Of a stretch of 43,465 nt of DNA, positions 34,485 to 43,106 are shown piece by piece. Position numbers and translations under genes: made by a program. The notes under the pieces were generated by a model that saw only the letters and a list, made by a program, of their open reading frames with translations, had not been told where the DNA came from and searched no databases. Every line of letters starts with the position of its first letter. The stretch's first letter is position 1. The DNA comes from Acidobacteriota bacterium (GTDB lineage Bacteria > Acidobacteriota > JAAYUB01), in contig JAFGRT010000066.1 in the NCBI GenBank assembly GCA_016935015.1, positions 1-43,465 of the forward strand. Reading direction: 5' to 3'.

Positions 34485-34514
34485 TTGTCTGAATAATCGG
34501 AATGGACGTACAAT
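34485..34514 (+). promoter_or_regulatory. Candidate promoter of the epimerase cluster
   Basis: TTGTCT (34485-34490) and TACAAT (34509-34514) are separated by 18 bases. The transcript would start near 34521 and carry a leader of about 150 bases before the first gene. Confidence 0.5.
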
Positions 34515-34565
34515 GGACATGGCACCCGCTGAAAAGGACGGCGGCCCGCGACCGGAAGTCCTGAC

Positions 34566-34597
34566 CCGGCATGACCCCGTAGTCACCATGCCGGTGA
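34566..34597 (+). repeat. Alternative hairpins in the leader of the epimerase cluster
   Basis: CCGGCATG (34566-34573) pairs perfectly with CATGCCGG (34587-34594) across 13 bases, while TCACC (34583-34587) pairs with GGTGA (34593-34597) across 5 bases. The two stems share bases and exclude each other. This may be an attenuator-like switch or a protein-binding palindrome, and no T-run follows. Confidence 0.45.
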
Positions 34598-34670
34598 TGT
34601 GCACCGCCAGGGGACGCCATTCCAGCAGCGACACGATCCGTCTCGTTCTGACGAAAGGCGGAAGCAGGGG

Positions 34671-35789
34671 ATGATTTTCAATGGGATGGCGATGGTCGCT
34701 ATGAGTGAGATTCCGAATGATTTGATGAAACTGATTGACGGTGCTTCGGGGGAGATCCCCCAGATGTCGCGGGAAGTGGCATCCCTACGCAAGGTGGCTG
34801 CCGACTGCACGTTGGAGCTGGAAGCACGGCTGGAGGCATACGAGGACATCATGGACTCGGAAGTGGGCGATACAGCCATGGTCCGGGCTCGGAATATTGA
34901 ACGCCGGGTAGGAATGCGCCAGCTCTACCTGAAATTCGAGGGGGGCAATCCCAGTGGCACCCAGAAGGACCGGATCGCCTTCGCCCAAGCCATGGACGCT
35001 CTGCGGCGGCGGTTCGACGCCATCACCGTCGCCACCTGCGGCAATTACGGCGTGGCCGTAGCCCTGGCTGCTTCCCTGGCCGGTTTGCGCTGCATCATCT
35101 ACGTGCCGGAAAAGTACCATACCCAGCGGATCAAGGAGATGACCGATCTGGGAGCGGAAATCATCCGCTGCACGGGGGATTACGAATGCGCGGTCAACGT
35201 GTCCAGTGAATTCGCCGCCCGGGAGGAAGTGTACGACGCCAATCCGGGCGGAGCCAATACCGCTCTGCAGTTAAAGGGGTATGGTGAAATCGCCAATGAA
35301 ATTTACGACGAACTGCGTGACGCGCCGGCTGTCGTGGCTGCCCCGGTCTCAAACGGAACCACCCTTTCCGGCATTTTCAAGGGATTTCTCAGCCTGTATC
35401 GTCGGGGCAAGACGTCCCGAATGCCGCGCCTGGTGGCGGGATCCTCGTACCGGAAGAACCCCATCACCCATGCCTTCCTCAACAATTTACCGTCGTGCGG
35501 CGATCTCCGGCCGGAACGCATTCGCGAAACGAAAATCAATGAACCCCTTATCAATTGGCATTCCATCGATGGCGACTACGCCCTGCACGCGCTGCGCGAA
35601 ACCAGCGGCTGGGCGGCCGATGCTTCGGACAAGAAGATGGCCACTTTCGCTCGCCTGATACGTGATCAGGAAGGACTGAGCGTGGTGCCGGCCTCCACCG
35701 CTGGCCTGATCGCTCTGCTGGAGCGTCATCAAAGGGAGACCCTGCCCAGTGACCGTTATGTCGTTGTGTTGACGGGGAGGAAATCATGA
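34671..35789 (+). CDS. Threonine-synthase-like PLP-dependent enzyme
   Basis: An enzyme of about 372 residues in the fold-type II PLP family (threonine synthase, cysteate synthase, cysteine synthase). The N-terminal 60 residues are helical. The PLP lysine lies in FEGGNPSGTQKDRIAFAQAM. The phosphate-binding loop is ATCGNYGVAVALA rather than the usual TSGNTGA-type loop, and SNGTTLSGIFKGF is the glycine-rich segment. It is not next to thrB or hom, so housekeeping threonine synthesis is unlikely. The start at 34671 has GGAAG upstream; ATG at 34686 is an alternative. It overlaps the next gene (ATGA), implying a joint function with DUF1611, the MurL-like fusion and the dipeptide epimerase. Substrate unknown. 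Confidence 0.75.
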   Translation: MIFNGMAMVAMSEIPNDLMKLIDGASGEIPQMSREVASLRKVAADCTLELEARLEAYEDIMDSEVGDTAMVRARNIERRVGMRQLYLKFEGGNPSGTQKDRIAFAQAMDALRRRFDAITVATCGNYGVAVALAASLAGLRCIIYVPEKYHTQRIKEMTDLGAEIIRCTGDYECAVNVSSEFAAREEVYDANPGGANTALQLKGYGEIANEIYDELRDAPAVVAAPVSNGTTLSGIFKGFLSLYRRGKTSRMPRLVAGSSYRKNPITHAFLNNLPSCGDLRPERIRETKINEPLINWHSIDGDYALHALRETSGWAADASDKKMATFARLIRDQEGLSVVPASTAGLIALLERHQRETLPSDRYVVVLTGRKS

Positions 35790-36889
35790 GGCCGGATATC
35801 GAGGGGGTGGCGCTGGTTTATTGTGAAGGCGCCTTCAATACCCCCAACGGCAAAACGGCGCATGGTCTGGTCCGGTTTACTGAACGCTACCGGGTGGCGG
35901 CAGTGGTGGATTCACGCCATGCCGGGCAGGACGCCGGGCAGGTACTCGATGGACGGCCGAAAGATATCCCGATCTATGCCGCTGTGATGACGGCCCTGAC
36001 CGAATGCGCCCGCCGCAGATTGCCCTGTTCGCATCTGGTAGTGGGACTGGCCCCCGATGGCGGTCGCCTCTCGGTCACGGCCCGTGAGGATGTCAAAACA
36101 GCGCTGGCCGCCGGCCTGAACATCGATTCAGGCCTGCATGATTTCCTGGGCGAGGATGAGGAGCTGTGCCGACTGGCGGAACAAAAAGGCCTTCAAATCC
36201 GCGATATCCGCAAGCCGCCGCCGCGCGGTGAATTGCACTTTTTCAGCGGCAAGATCGAACAGGTAGACTGCCTGAAAATCGCCTTGTTGGGCACGGATTC
36301 GGCCGTAGGGAAGCGGACCACAGCCTGGCAGCTGGTCCATGCCTTGCGTCGGGTGGGTTATCCGACGGAAATGGTAGGCACCGGTCAGACCGCCTGGCTG
36401 CAGGGGGCCCGCTACGGTCTGGTGCTGGATTCACTGATCAACGATTTCGTGGCTGGTGAAATCGAGCATGCCGTTTGGTCGGCCTGGCGGGAGGCCGCGC
36501 CGGCGGCCATCGTCATCGAGGGGCAAGGCAGCCTGATGAATCCGGCCTATCCCGGCGGGTTCGAGATTCTGGCGGCCGGCCGGCCTGACATGATCATCCT
36601 GCAGCATGCTCCGGCCCGCCGGGAGTATGACGGTTTTCCCGGCTACACCATGCATCCCCTTGGCAAGCAGATCGAGGCGCTGCAAATGGTCTCCGGCAAA
36701 CCGGTCGTCGCCATTACCATCAATCATGAGGATATCGCACCGTCTGATGTGCCGCTAATTTGCCGGGCCCTCAAGCTGGTGACGGGTTTGCCGGCGTATG
36801 ACGTCCTGCTGGAGGGCGCTGATGCGTTGGCCCGGACGGTGCTGGGTCACCGGCCGCCGACGGAGGCGGGCGGGACACGCAAAAACTGA
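35786..36889 (+). CDS. DUF1611 protein, DgcN-like (D-glutamate N-acetyltransferase family)
   Basis: A 367-residue protein with the DUF1611 layout: an N-terminal Rossmann-like domain (about 1-140) and a C-terminal P-loop domain with GTDSAVGKRTT (169-179), a VIEGQGSLMNPAYPGG strand (about 247-262) and a KPVVAITINHEDI end. A characterised family member, DgcN, N-acetylates D-glutamate and works with the enolase-superfamily racemase DgcA in D-glutamate catabolism. Here an enolase-superfamily epimerase is two genes downstream, matching that pairing. It overlaps the PLP enzyme gene by 4 bases and is 16 bases from the fusion gene. Whether it acetylates D-glutamate here is inference. Confidence 0.78.
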   Translation: MRPDIEGVALVYCEGAFNTPNGKTAHGLVRFTERYRVAAVVDSRHAGQDAGQVLDGRPKDIPIYAAVMTALTECARRRLPCSHLVVGLAPDGGRLSVTAREDVKTALAAGLNIDSGLHDFLGEDEELCRLAEQKGLQIRDIRKPPPRGELHFFSGKIEQVDCLKIALLGTDSAVGKRTTAWQLVHALRRVGYPTEMVGTGQTAWLQGARYGLVLDSLINDFVAGEIEHAVWSAWREAAPAAIVIEGQGSLMNPAYPGGFEILAAGRPDMIILQHAPARREYDGFPGYTMHPLGKQIEALQMVSGKPVVAITINHEDIAPSDVPLICRALKLVTGLPAYDVLLEGADALARTVLGHRPPTEAGGTRKN

Positions 36890-36905
36890 TTCCGGGATGG
36901 CGAAC

Positions 36906-39293
36906 ATGACGGATTCGAGAGACGAACCCAAAGAAAAAAAAACAGGTACGAATGATGATCGTTGGCCGGCCCTGGGACAGTTGCAGATTTTCGAGCGCCT
37001 GGAAGTCGGTCCGGTCAGAGTGGAGCCCCGGCGGCTGATCGCTCCCTACACATTGGCGGGACCAGGGGGTGAGGACCGGATCGAACTGATCTACCGCTAC
37101 GAGGAGGATGTGTTCGATCCAGCCGCCGAGGTCGATGTCAACCTGGCCAGCATGATTGCTGCCCAGGTGGCCGTCAATTACGGATTGTTTTGCCGCACCA
37201 TGGTGTTCCGCGGCATTTTTCAGGAAACGGACCGACGGTTCCTGCGAGACATGACGGAGAATACAGCCCGTGAAATCTACGTCAAAAAAATTTTGGAGCC
37301 GAATCCGTTCCTCACCGGGGCGGCGGTACAAGTACCTCCCCTGCGTCTGGTCCGTTACAGCCACGCCCGACTGGAGTTTCCTGACGAGAGAGGCCGTAAC
37401 GGGCATGGACGCTGGCAATTGTGGCCCATGGAGTCGAGACGGTATGCCGTTCTGTCCAGCGGCGGCAAGGACAGCTTGTTGAGTTACGGCCTGCTCAACG
37501 AAATCGGGGACGAGGTGCATCCGATATTCGTCAACGAATCCGGCCGTCACTGGTATACCGCCCTGAACGCCTATCGTCACTTCCGCAATCATGTGCCCTA
37601 CACCGCCAGAGTCTGGATGAATGCCGACCGGGTCTTTCCCTGGATGCTGCGTCATATGCCGTTTATCCGCAAGGATTTCGCCACTGTACGCGCCGATGAT
37701 TATCCCATCCGGCTGTGGACGGTGGCCGTTTTCCTTTTCGGCGCCCTCCCCCTGCTGCGAAAACGGCATATCGGCAACCTGATTATCGGCGACGAATACG
37801 ACACGACGCGCCGCCTGACCAGCCACGGCATCACTCATTATGACGGCCTGTTTGATCAGAGCCGGTATTTCGATAACGCCTTGTCGCGCTATTTTTTGCG
37901 CAAGGGCTGGTCCGTCGCCCAGTTCTCCATCCTGCGCCCCCTTTCCGAACTGTTGATTCAAAAAATCTTGACCCTGCGGTACCCGGAACTTCAGAGACAC
38001 CAGGTGTCCTGCCATGCCGCCCACATGGAGGGCGACCGGGTCCGGCCCTGTGGGCGGTGTGAGAAATGTCGCCGTATCCTCGGGATGCTGGCCGCCCTGG
38101 ACGTCGATCCGACCCCCAGCGGTTATCGGGAGGAGCAAGTTCCTCCGGCCCTGGCGGATCTTGCCCGCAAAGGAATTCACCAGGAATCGGCCGGTTTTCG
38201 TCATCTGTTGCATCTGCTGGACCAGAAGGACAAGCTGGAACTGAAACCGGCGCGACGGCGAACCTTGCGGGAGCATTCCGAGGTCGTTCATCTGCGTTTC
38301 GATCCGGAGCGGTCCCCCCTCAATGGCCTGCCCCAGCATCTGCGACAACCGCTCATCGAGATCTGGCTGCCCTATACGCGTGGGTCATTACGCCGTGAGG
38401 GACGGGAGTGGCGGCCGTTCGATCCCCTGAGTGATCCGGAGTTCCGTCGGTCCTACCCCTTCGAGATCCATCCGGCCGGTTCGGCCATGATTTCCGGCGA
38501 CACCTCGCCTCCCCGGCCGCATGTCTGGGGTGAGTTGACCTGGCCGGAAGCGGAACGTCGCTTCGAGGAAGTGGATATCGCCCTACTGCCGGTCGGATCC
38601 ATTGAACAGCATGGGCCTCATCTGCCGCTGGATACGGACGCCTTCGACGCCGATTACTTGGCCCGGCGGGTGGCCGAGGCCTGCAGCGACCCCAAGCCAT
38701 TCGTTTTGCCGCTGATTCCCTACGGTGTTTCCTACGAACATAACGCCTTTAAGGGAACGATCAGCATCACCAACGACACACTGGCCCGACTGGTCTATGA
38801 AATCGGCCTCAGCCTGGCCCGCAACGGCATCCGCAAGCTCATCATTATCAACGGCCACGGCGGCAATGACCCGGCGCTGAATCACGCCGCCCAGATGATC
38901 AATCGTGACGCCCATATCTTTGTCGGTGTGGATACGGGTGAAACCAGCGATGTCGATATTTATCAGCTGATTGACACGCCCAATGATATCCACGCCGGCG
39001 AGGTGGAAACGAGTACCAGCCTGGCCGTACGCCCGCAACTGGTGCGTCAGGATCTGGCCGCAACGGCGGTGCCGGAATTTTCCAGCCGCTATCTCGATTT
39101 CACATCACGCCGGGGCGTGTCGTGGTATGCCTATACCCAGCACATGTCCCCCAGCGGCGTGTTGGGCGATCCCTCGCGGGCCAGTGCCGAAAAGGGACAC
39201 AAGATCTGGCAGATCATGGTGGCTCACCTGGTCGCCCTGGTGGAGGATTTAAAAAACATGACCCTCGAGGAAATTTATCAGCGACGGATGTGA
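36906..39293 (+). CDS. Fusion: MurL-like ATP-pyrophosphatase domain + creatininase-type amidohydrolase
   Basis: A 795-residue two-domain protein. Residues about 170-395 form a PP-loop ATP-pyrophosphatase: the AMP/PPi-forming motif VLSSGGKDS (about 179-187), a [10 protein letters not shown] segment, [13 protein letters not shown], and a zinc-type cluster C369, C382, C385, C388 (PCGRCEKC). This series resembles MurL, the ATP-dependent epimerase of UDP-MurNAc-L-Ala-L-Glu, and more distantly QueC. Residues about 545-795 form a creatininase-family metal amidohydrolase with [19 protein letters not shown] (E567, H569, D578), IIINGHGGN and [10 protein letters not shown], so the metal site looks intact. 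The linker (about 400-540) is unassigned. Starts at ATG 36897 and 36906 are both possible; 36906 has GGGAT upstream. The next gene starts 7 bases after its stop. The substrate is unknown. Confidence 0.8.
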   Translation: MTDSRDEPKEKKTGTNDDRWPALGQLQIFERLEVGPVRVEPRRLIAPYTLAGPGGEDRIELIYRYEEDVFDPAAEVDVNLASMIAAQVAVNYGLFCRTMVFRGIFQETDRRFLRDMTENTAREIYVKKILEPNPFLTGAAVQVPPLRLVRYSHARLEFPDERGRNGHGRWQLWPMESRRYAVLSSGGKDSLLSYGLLNEIGDEVHPIFVNESGRHWYTALNAYRHFRNHVPYTARVWMNADRVFPWMLRHMPFIRKDFATVRADDYPIRLWTVAVFLFGALPLLRKRHIGNLIIGDEYDTTRRLTSHGITHYDGLFDQSRYFDNALSRYFLRKGWSVAQFSILRPLSELLIQKILTLRYPELQRHQVSCHAAHMEGDRVRPCGRCEKCRRILGMLAALDVDPTPSGYREEQVPPALADLARKGIHQESAGFRHLLHLLDQKDKLELKPARRRTLREHSEVVHLRFDPERSPLNGLPQHLRQPLIEIWLPYTRGSLRREGREWRPFDPLSDPEFRRSYPFEIHPAGSAMISGDTSPPRPHVWGELTWPEAERRFEEVDIALLPVGSIEQHGPHLPLDTDAFDADYLARRVAEACSDPKPFVLPLIPYGVSYEHNAFKGTISITNDTLARLVYEIGLSLARNGIRKLIIINGHGGNDPALNHAAQMINRDAHIFVGVDTGETSDVDIYQLIDTPNDIHAGEVETSTSLAVRPQLVRQDLAATAVPEFSSRYLDFTSRRGVSWYAYTQHMSPSGVLGDPSRASAEKGHKIWQIMVAHLVALVEDLKNMTLEEIYQRRM

Positions 39294-39300
39294 GGCGGCC

Positions 39301-40365
39301 ATGAGAATTTCCCGGCTTGAGATCTGGCCGATGAAGATTCCACTGCGCGAGTCCTATGCCATCGCCTACGAGACGGTGACGGCGGCGGATATGGTGTTCC
39401 TACGGCTGGAAACCGGTGCCGGTGTGACCGGTTTTGGTTGTGCCGCGCCGGATGCGCAGGTCACCGGCGAGACCATGGAAACTGTGCTGCGGGTGGGCGA
39501 AGAGGCCATCCGCCCGCAGCTGAAAGGCGCGGATCCGCTACGCGTTGCCTTCCAGCTGGAAAAGCTCCGCAAACCGCTGCTTAATCAGCCGGCGGCTATG
39601 GCCATGGTGGACATGGCGCTGCACGACATCCTCGGAAAAAAGGCGGGCTTGCCCTTGTACCGCTTGCTAGGCGGATTTCGGGAGCGGATGAAGACCAGCA
39701 TCACCATCGGTATCCTGCCGCTTGCGGAGACAGTGGCGCGGGCCCGGCAGTTCGTTCGTCAGGGATTTAAGGCACTCAAAATCAAAGGCGGGCGGGACGT
39801 ATCGGCGGACGTTGAACGGGTGATCCGGGTGCGGGAGGCGGTGGGTCAAGGCGTCGAATTGCGCTTCGACGCCAATCAGGGCTACAACCTGGAAAGTTCG
39901 CTGCATTTCGTCCGGGCGACCCGGTCCGCGCGTGTGGAATTGCTGGAACAGCCTACACCCCGCCATGAGACGGCCCTGCTGGGACAGGTCTGCCGGGGCG
40001 CCGACATCCCCATCATGGCCGACGAAAGTCTGATGAACCTGCGGGACGCCTTTCGACTGGCCCGGCGGGAGCTGGCGGATATGGTCAATGTGAAGCTGAT
40101 GAAGGTGGGTGGGATTGCCGAAGCGATCCAGATCAACGGGGTGGCCCGGGCGGCCGGTCTCGAGGTTATGGTGGGCTGCATGGATGAGGCGGCGCTGGGG
40201 ATTGCCGCCGGCCTCCATTTTGCCTTGGCCCGGCCCAATGTCCTGTATGCCGATCTGGACGGGCACTTTGACCTCCTAAACGATCCGTCCGCCGGAGCCG
40301 TGATCCTGAAGGACGGTATTCTCTATCCCACCGGCAAGCCGGGGCTGGGTTTCGATCTGGCCTGA
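39301..40365 (+). CDS. Enolase-superfamily dipeptide epimerase (Ala-Glu epimerase/DgcA-like)
   Basis: A 354-residue (beta/alpha)7-beta barrel enzyme of the muconate-lactonising subgroup. The two-base acid/base set is complete: KxK at K160/K162 (ALKIKGG), metal ligands D190 (RFDANQGY), E216 (LLEQP) and D241 (MADES), and the opposite Lys at K265 or K268 ([10 protein letters not shown]). The D-x-D motif at D318/D320 (YADLDG) is the element that binds the alpha-ammonium group of dipeptides in Ala-Glu epimerases, favouring an L-Ala-D/L-Glu-type dipeptide over an N-acyl amino acid. The other candidate is DgcA (N-acetyl-glutamate racemase), as a DUF1611 protein is present. It is the last gene of the cluster. 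Confidence 0.85.
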   Translation: MRISRLEIWPMKIPLRESYAIAYETVTAADMVFLRLETGAGVTGFGCAAPDAQVTGETMETVLRVGEEAIRPQLKGADPLRVAFQLEKLRKPLLNQPAAMAMVDMALHDILGKKAGLPLYRLLGGFRERMKTSITIGILPLAETVARARQFVRQGFKALKIKGGRDVSADVERVIRVREAVGQGVELRFDANQGYNLESSLHFVRATRSARVELLEQPTPRHETALLGQVCRGADIPIMADESLMNLRDAFRLARRELADMVNVKLMKVGGIAEAIQINGVARAAGLEVMVGCMDEAALGIAAGLHFALARPNVLYADLDGHFDLLNDPSAGAVILKDGILYPTGKPGLGFDLA

Positions 40366-40430
40366 TGCCATGAAGGATAGAGCCGTGCCGGAAGAGTGGC
40401 GATCGATTTCGTCGGGAAAGCCAAAAAAAG

Positions 40431-40491
40431 GATTGTACTTTTTCGTGGCGACAGCATCTTGTATCTATACAATCACCGGGGGCAACCGGTG
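40431..40491 (+). repeat. Cluster of overlapping inverted repeats after the epimerase gene
   Basis: GATTGTA (40431-40437) pairs with TACAATC (40468-40474), TTGTAT (40459-40464) with ATACAA (40467-40472), and CACCGG (40474-40479) with CCGGTG (40486-40491). The first two stems are mutually exclusive. No T-run follows. It could be a structured leader of the small exported protein gene at 40575 or an mRNA 3' structure. Confidence 0.4.
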
Positions 40492-40574
40492 GATCTCTTT
40501 GTGGCATGGGTCAACGAGAGAATGACTGTTACGGATTTGAATATATCCAAATATTTGTGACGAGGGATAACTTA

Positions 40575-41069
40575 ATGAAAAAACTACAATTGGCAAGGTT
40601 TTGCCTGTTTATGTTCGTCGGGCTCCTTCTATTCTCCGTTGTTTACGCCCAGGCGGGACGTGGGGCGAAGCCCGGCACCCAGGCCAAGGACGAGGCCACG
40701 GCCGTCAGTGAAAAAGCGGAGCGGGATATGATCACGAAATTCAACCTCGAACGGGAGAAAACCGTTGATTTTCTGAAACAGAAGTCGGATGCCAAATTCA
40801 TCGATATTTACCGTGACTCCAACAATGCGACCCGGAGGCTGTACAACCGGATCTATGAAAAGCATCCGGACGTGAAGGCCATTCCGCTCATCAAGGACCG
40901 GGAAGCCGCCATGAAAAAATATTCCCTGGAAATCAAGCAATCCCACCCCGAGGTGTACAAAAACTACATCGAAGCGGACAAGAAGATGCTGGATTATCTT
41001 CTCAAATCCAATCCTCGTCTGAAACAGATGTACGAGCAGATGACCCCTGAACAACAGGCCCAGCTCTGA
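40575..41069 (+). CDS. Small exported helical protein of unknown function
   Basis: A 164-residue protein with a signal peptide (MKKLQLARFC to about residue 27, ending VVYAQA) and a highly charged, almost entirely helical mature part. The body is rich in Lys and Glu with segments such as EREKTVDFLKQKSDAKF and KKYSLEIKQSHPEVYKNYIE, ending EQMTPEQQAQL. No Cys and no membrane segment follow the signal, so it is probably periplasmic. The start at 40575 is the first ATG after GAGGG and yields the signal peptide. I do not recognise a family. A chaperone-like or spacer role would be a guess. Confidence 0.7.
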   Translation: MKKLQLARFCLFMFVGLLLFSVVYAQAGRGAKPGTQAKDEATAVSEKAERDMITKFNLEREKTVDFLKQKSDAKFIDIYRDSNNATRRLYNRIYEKHPDVKAIPLIKDREAAMKKYSLEIKQSHPEVYKNYIEADKKMLDYLLKSNPRLKQMYEQMTPEQQAQL

Positions 41070-41357
41070 TTTAAACCCTGATTCCCCTTTTACATGATCC
41101 GATACGCCCGGCGAAGGAGCCGGGACGTTTCTCCACGGGCGGAGATGCTCCGTGAACTTCCCCCGCGGGAAAGGTGCTTCTCTGGCCGGCGGTGGAGACT
41201 CATCGTAAAAAACTCTTGAATTGCGTGGGCGTCGCATTGCAAAATGTTATTTTATCTCACGGAATTAGGACGGGATTCGGACCTCTGACACGGGTATGAC
41301 CAGGATCCAGAAGCCGGGACAAAGGCCGTTTTCACAAGGACAGGGGCAGCATAGCGG
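41070..41357. other. Intergenic region before the MBOAT operon
   Basis: 288 bases without a gene. It holds several GC-rich hairpins, including CCCGGC/GCCGGG around a 6-base loop near 41110 and CACGG/CCGTG near 41138-41155, and an AT-rich patch at about 41236-41258 where a promoter for the MBOAT gene may lie. I could not find a convincing -35/-10 pair or a known riboswitch consensus. Confidence 0.4.
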
Positions 41358-42773
41358 ATGCATATCACCACATTCGAATTCCTGTTTTACTGGTTGCTGG
41401 TGCTGGTCGTTTACTACTTCCTGCCCCGACGGGCGCAGAATGTCCTATTGCTGGCCGCCTCCGTCCTGTTTTACGGTACCTGGTCATGGCGGTTCGTGGG
41501 AGTTCTGGCCATATTGACAATGGCCAATTTCTTTTGGGCCCGCCTGTTACGCAAAGGACAGGCACGCATCCCCTGGCGTCTGTGGCTGGGTATTGGCGGG
41601 AATGTCGGCACGCTGGTAGTGTTCAAGTATGCCGATTTTTACGTGCCCGAACTGCTGCAGCTGCTGGGCGGCGGAGCAACGCTGGAATGGGTGCTGAAGA
41701 TCGTGCTGCCCGTCGGCCTCTCGTACCGGATACTGGAAAATATTTCCTACCTGGTGGATGTGTATCGTGGGCAGATCCCCGCCAGCCGCAATCTGGTGGA
41801 TTTCGGCCTGTTTTCCTTTTACGCCCTGAAATTGCTGTCCGGACCCATCGAGCGGGCGCGCTCCTTTCTGAATCGCCTGGCCGAGCCGCGCCTGGTGGAC
41901 AACGATGTCATCGCCCGCAGTTTTACGTTGCTGGTCATCGGCGCTTTTCGCAAGCTGGTCATCGCCGATACCCTGGCCGGCGTCATCCCCCCGCTGATGT
42001 TCGAATCCCCCTCCGCCTACGGCTCGTGGGAACTGGTGATGGGATTGCTGATCTACGGCTTCATGCTCTACAACAATTTCGCCGGTTACACCGACATGAT
42101 GCGGGGCTTGAGCGGCTTCTTTGGTTTGCCGCTGTCCAGCAATTTCTTTTGTCCCTTCTTCTCCCGAAACATGACGGAAATCTGGACCCGCTGGCACACC
42201 ACCCTCGGCTTGTGGCTGCGGGATTACATCTATCTGCCGCTGAGCCGCGCCTTTTTGCGCCGCAACCCCAATCCGCGGCGCTGGGCCAACGTGGTGGTGC
42301 CGCCCATGGCGGCCATGCTGGTCAGCGGCCTGTGGCACGGGCTCAGCTGGAATCTGGTCTGCTGGGGGGCCCTCATCGGATTCTTTCTGGTGATCAGCCG
42401 TTTGCCTTCCCTGTGGCGTCCGCTGATGCCGCCGGACCGGCAGCCCATGTGGCGCCAGCTGCTGGGGATGGGCGCCGTGGCGGTGGCCATGGCCTTCTCG
42501 CTGGTCCTCTTTATTATGGACTTCAATACCGCGGCCGACTTCTACGAACGGCTGTTTTTCTGGACCAAATGGGTCACCCCGCCGCCGCTGGCGGTTTTTG
42601 GGGTGGCGCTGTCCCTGGGGCTGGATATCTGTCAGTACGTGCGGCGGGATGAAGTGATCTTTTTGCGCTGGCCACGCTGGCTGCAGGCGGTGCTCCTGGC
42701 GGCGGCCCTCCTGGCCATCTTTCTGGCCACGCGGCTGAAACCGGCCGAGCCGTTCATCTACCAGGGATTCTGA
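41358..42773 (+). CDS. MBOAT-family membrane-bound O-acyltransferase (AlgI-like)
   Basis: A 471-residue polytopic protein with at least eight hydrophobic segments. It has the MBOAT signatures WTRWHTTLGLWLRDYIYLPLS (H280 region) and SGLWHGLSWN with the likely catalytic His at about 327. Family members such as AlgI, DltB and PatA move acyl groups across or onto surface polymers. Here an acyl carrier protein gene follows at 10 bases and a fatty-acyl-AMP ligase after that, so the acyl donor is probably loaded on the ACP. The N-terminal FEFLFYWLLVLVVYYFLP opening is typical of AlgI-like proteins. The acyl acceptor is not visible. Confidence 0.88.
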   Translation: MHITTFEFLFYWLLVLVVYYFLPRRAQNVLLLAASVLFYGTWSWRFVGVLAILTMANFFWARLLRKGQARIPWRLWLGIGGNVGTLVVFKYADFYVPELLQLLGGGATLEWVLKIVLPVGLSYRILENISYLVDVYRGQIPASRNLVDFGLFSFYALKLLSGPIERARSFLNRLAEPRLVDNDVIARSFTLLVIGAFRKLVIADTLAGVIPPLMFESPSAYGSWELVMGLLIYGFMLYNNFAGYTDMMRGLSGFFGLPLSSNFFCPFFSRNMTEIWTRWHTTLGLWLRDYIYLPLSRAFLRRNPNPRRWANVVVPPMAAMLVSGLWHGLSWNLVCWGALIGFFLVISRLPSLWRPLMPPDRQPMWRQLLGMGAVAVAMAFSLVLFIMDFNTAADFYERLFFWTKWVTPPPLAVFGVALSLGLDICQYVRRDEVIFLRWPRWLQAVLLAAALLAIFLATRLKPAEPFIYQGF

Positions 42774-42783
42774 GGGAGGCATC

Positions 42784-43050
42784 ATGAACCGGGCGGAGAT
42801 CATCGATGGATTGCGCGACTTTATTCGTACGGAGTTGCTGGGTGAACCGGATGCCGAACTGGGCGTGGACGAACCGCTCATCACCAGCGGCCGCATCGAT
42901 TCCTTCTCTATCGCCCAGGTGGCGGTCTTCGTGGAGACGGCGTTTGGCGTGTACGTTCCCGACAACGAGCTGGTGGTGGACAACGCCGACACGCTGGCCC
43001 AGATGGCCGACCTGGTGCTGCGTTATGCCGCGGACGATGCCACGGACTGA
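42784..43050 (+). CDS. Acyl carrier protein
   Basis: An 88-residue acidic four-helix protein. The phosphopantetheine attachment site is the Ser in GRIDSFSI (DSF replacing the common DSL), about residue 40. Length and charge fit a dedicated ACP of the DltC or FAAL-associated type rather than the housekeeping AcpP. It starts at 42784 after GAGGGAGG and lies between the MBOAT and the acyl-AMP ligase genes, which probably acylate it and take acyl groups from it. Confidence 0.88.
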   Translation: MNRAEIIDGLRDFIRTELLGEPDAELGVDEPLITSGRIDSFSIAQVAVFVETAFGVYVPDNELVVDNADTLAQMADLVLRYAADDATD

Positions 43051-43106
43051 TGGGATGAGTCGTCCGGGCGATAAAGAATGCGCCAAAGGGCAAGGAATTC
43101 CGGAAA

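Larger units (their letters stand above)
34147..34670. other. Intergenic region between corA and the epimerase cluster
   Basis: 524 bases without a convincing gene. Short open frames on both strands (for example plus 34271-34492) have no recognisable sequence and no ribosome site. The right half holds a good plus-strand promoter (34485-34514) and two alternative hairpins (34566-34597), so it probably serves as the control region of the operon that starts at 34671. Part of it may be decayed coding sequence, but I see no traceable family. Confidence 0.6.

Noticed and set aside
36771-38348. Open frame of 525 codons on the minus strand
   Set aside because: It is antisense to the DUF1611 and fusion genes, which have intact motifs and ribosome sites; the shadow frame has no recognisable domain.
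41090-41200. Possible riboswitch before the MBOAT gene
   Set aside because: Several GC-rich stems are present, but I could not match the consensus cores of cobalamin, TPP, SAM, c-di-GMP or fluoride riboswitches.
41547-42992. Open frame of 481 codons on the minus strand and a 388-codon plus frame at 41486-42652
   Set aside because: Both are shadows of the MBOAT gene, whose membrane segments and RWH/WHG motifs are clear.
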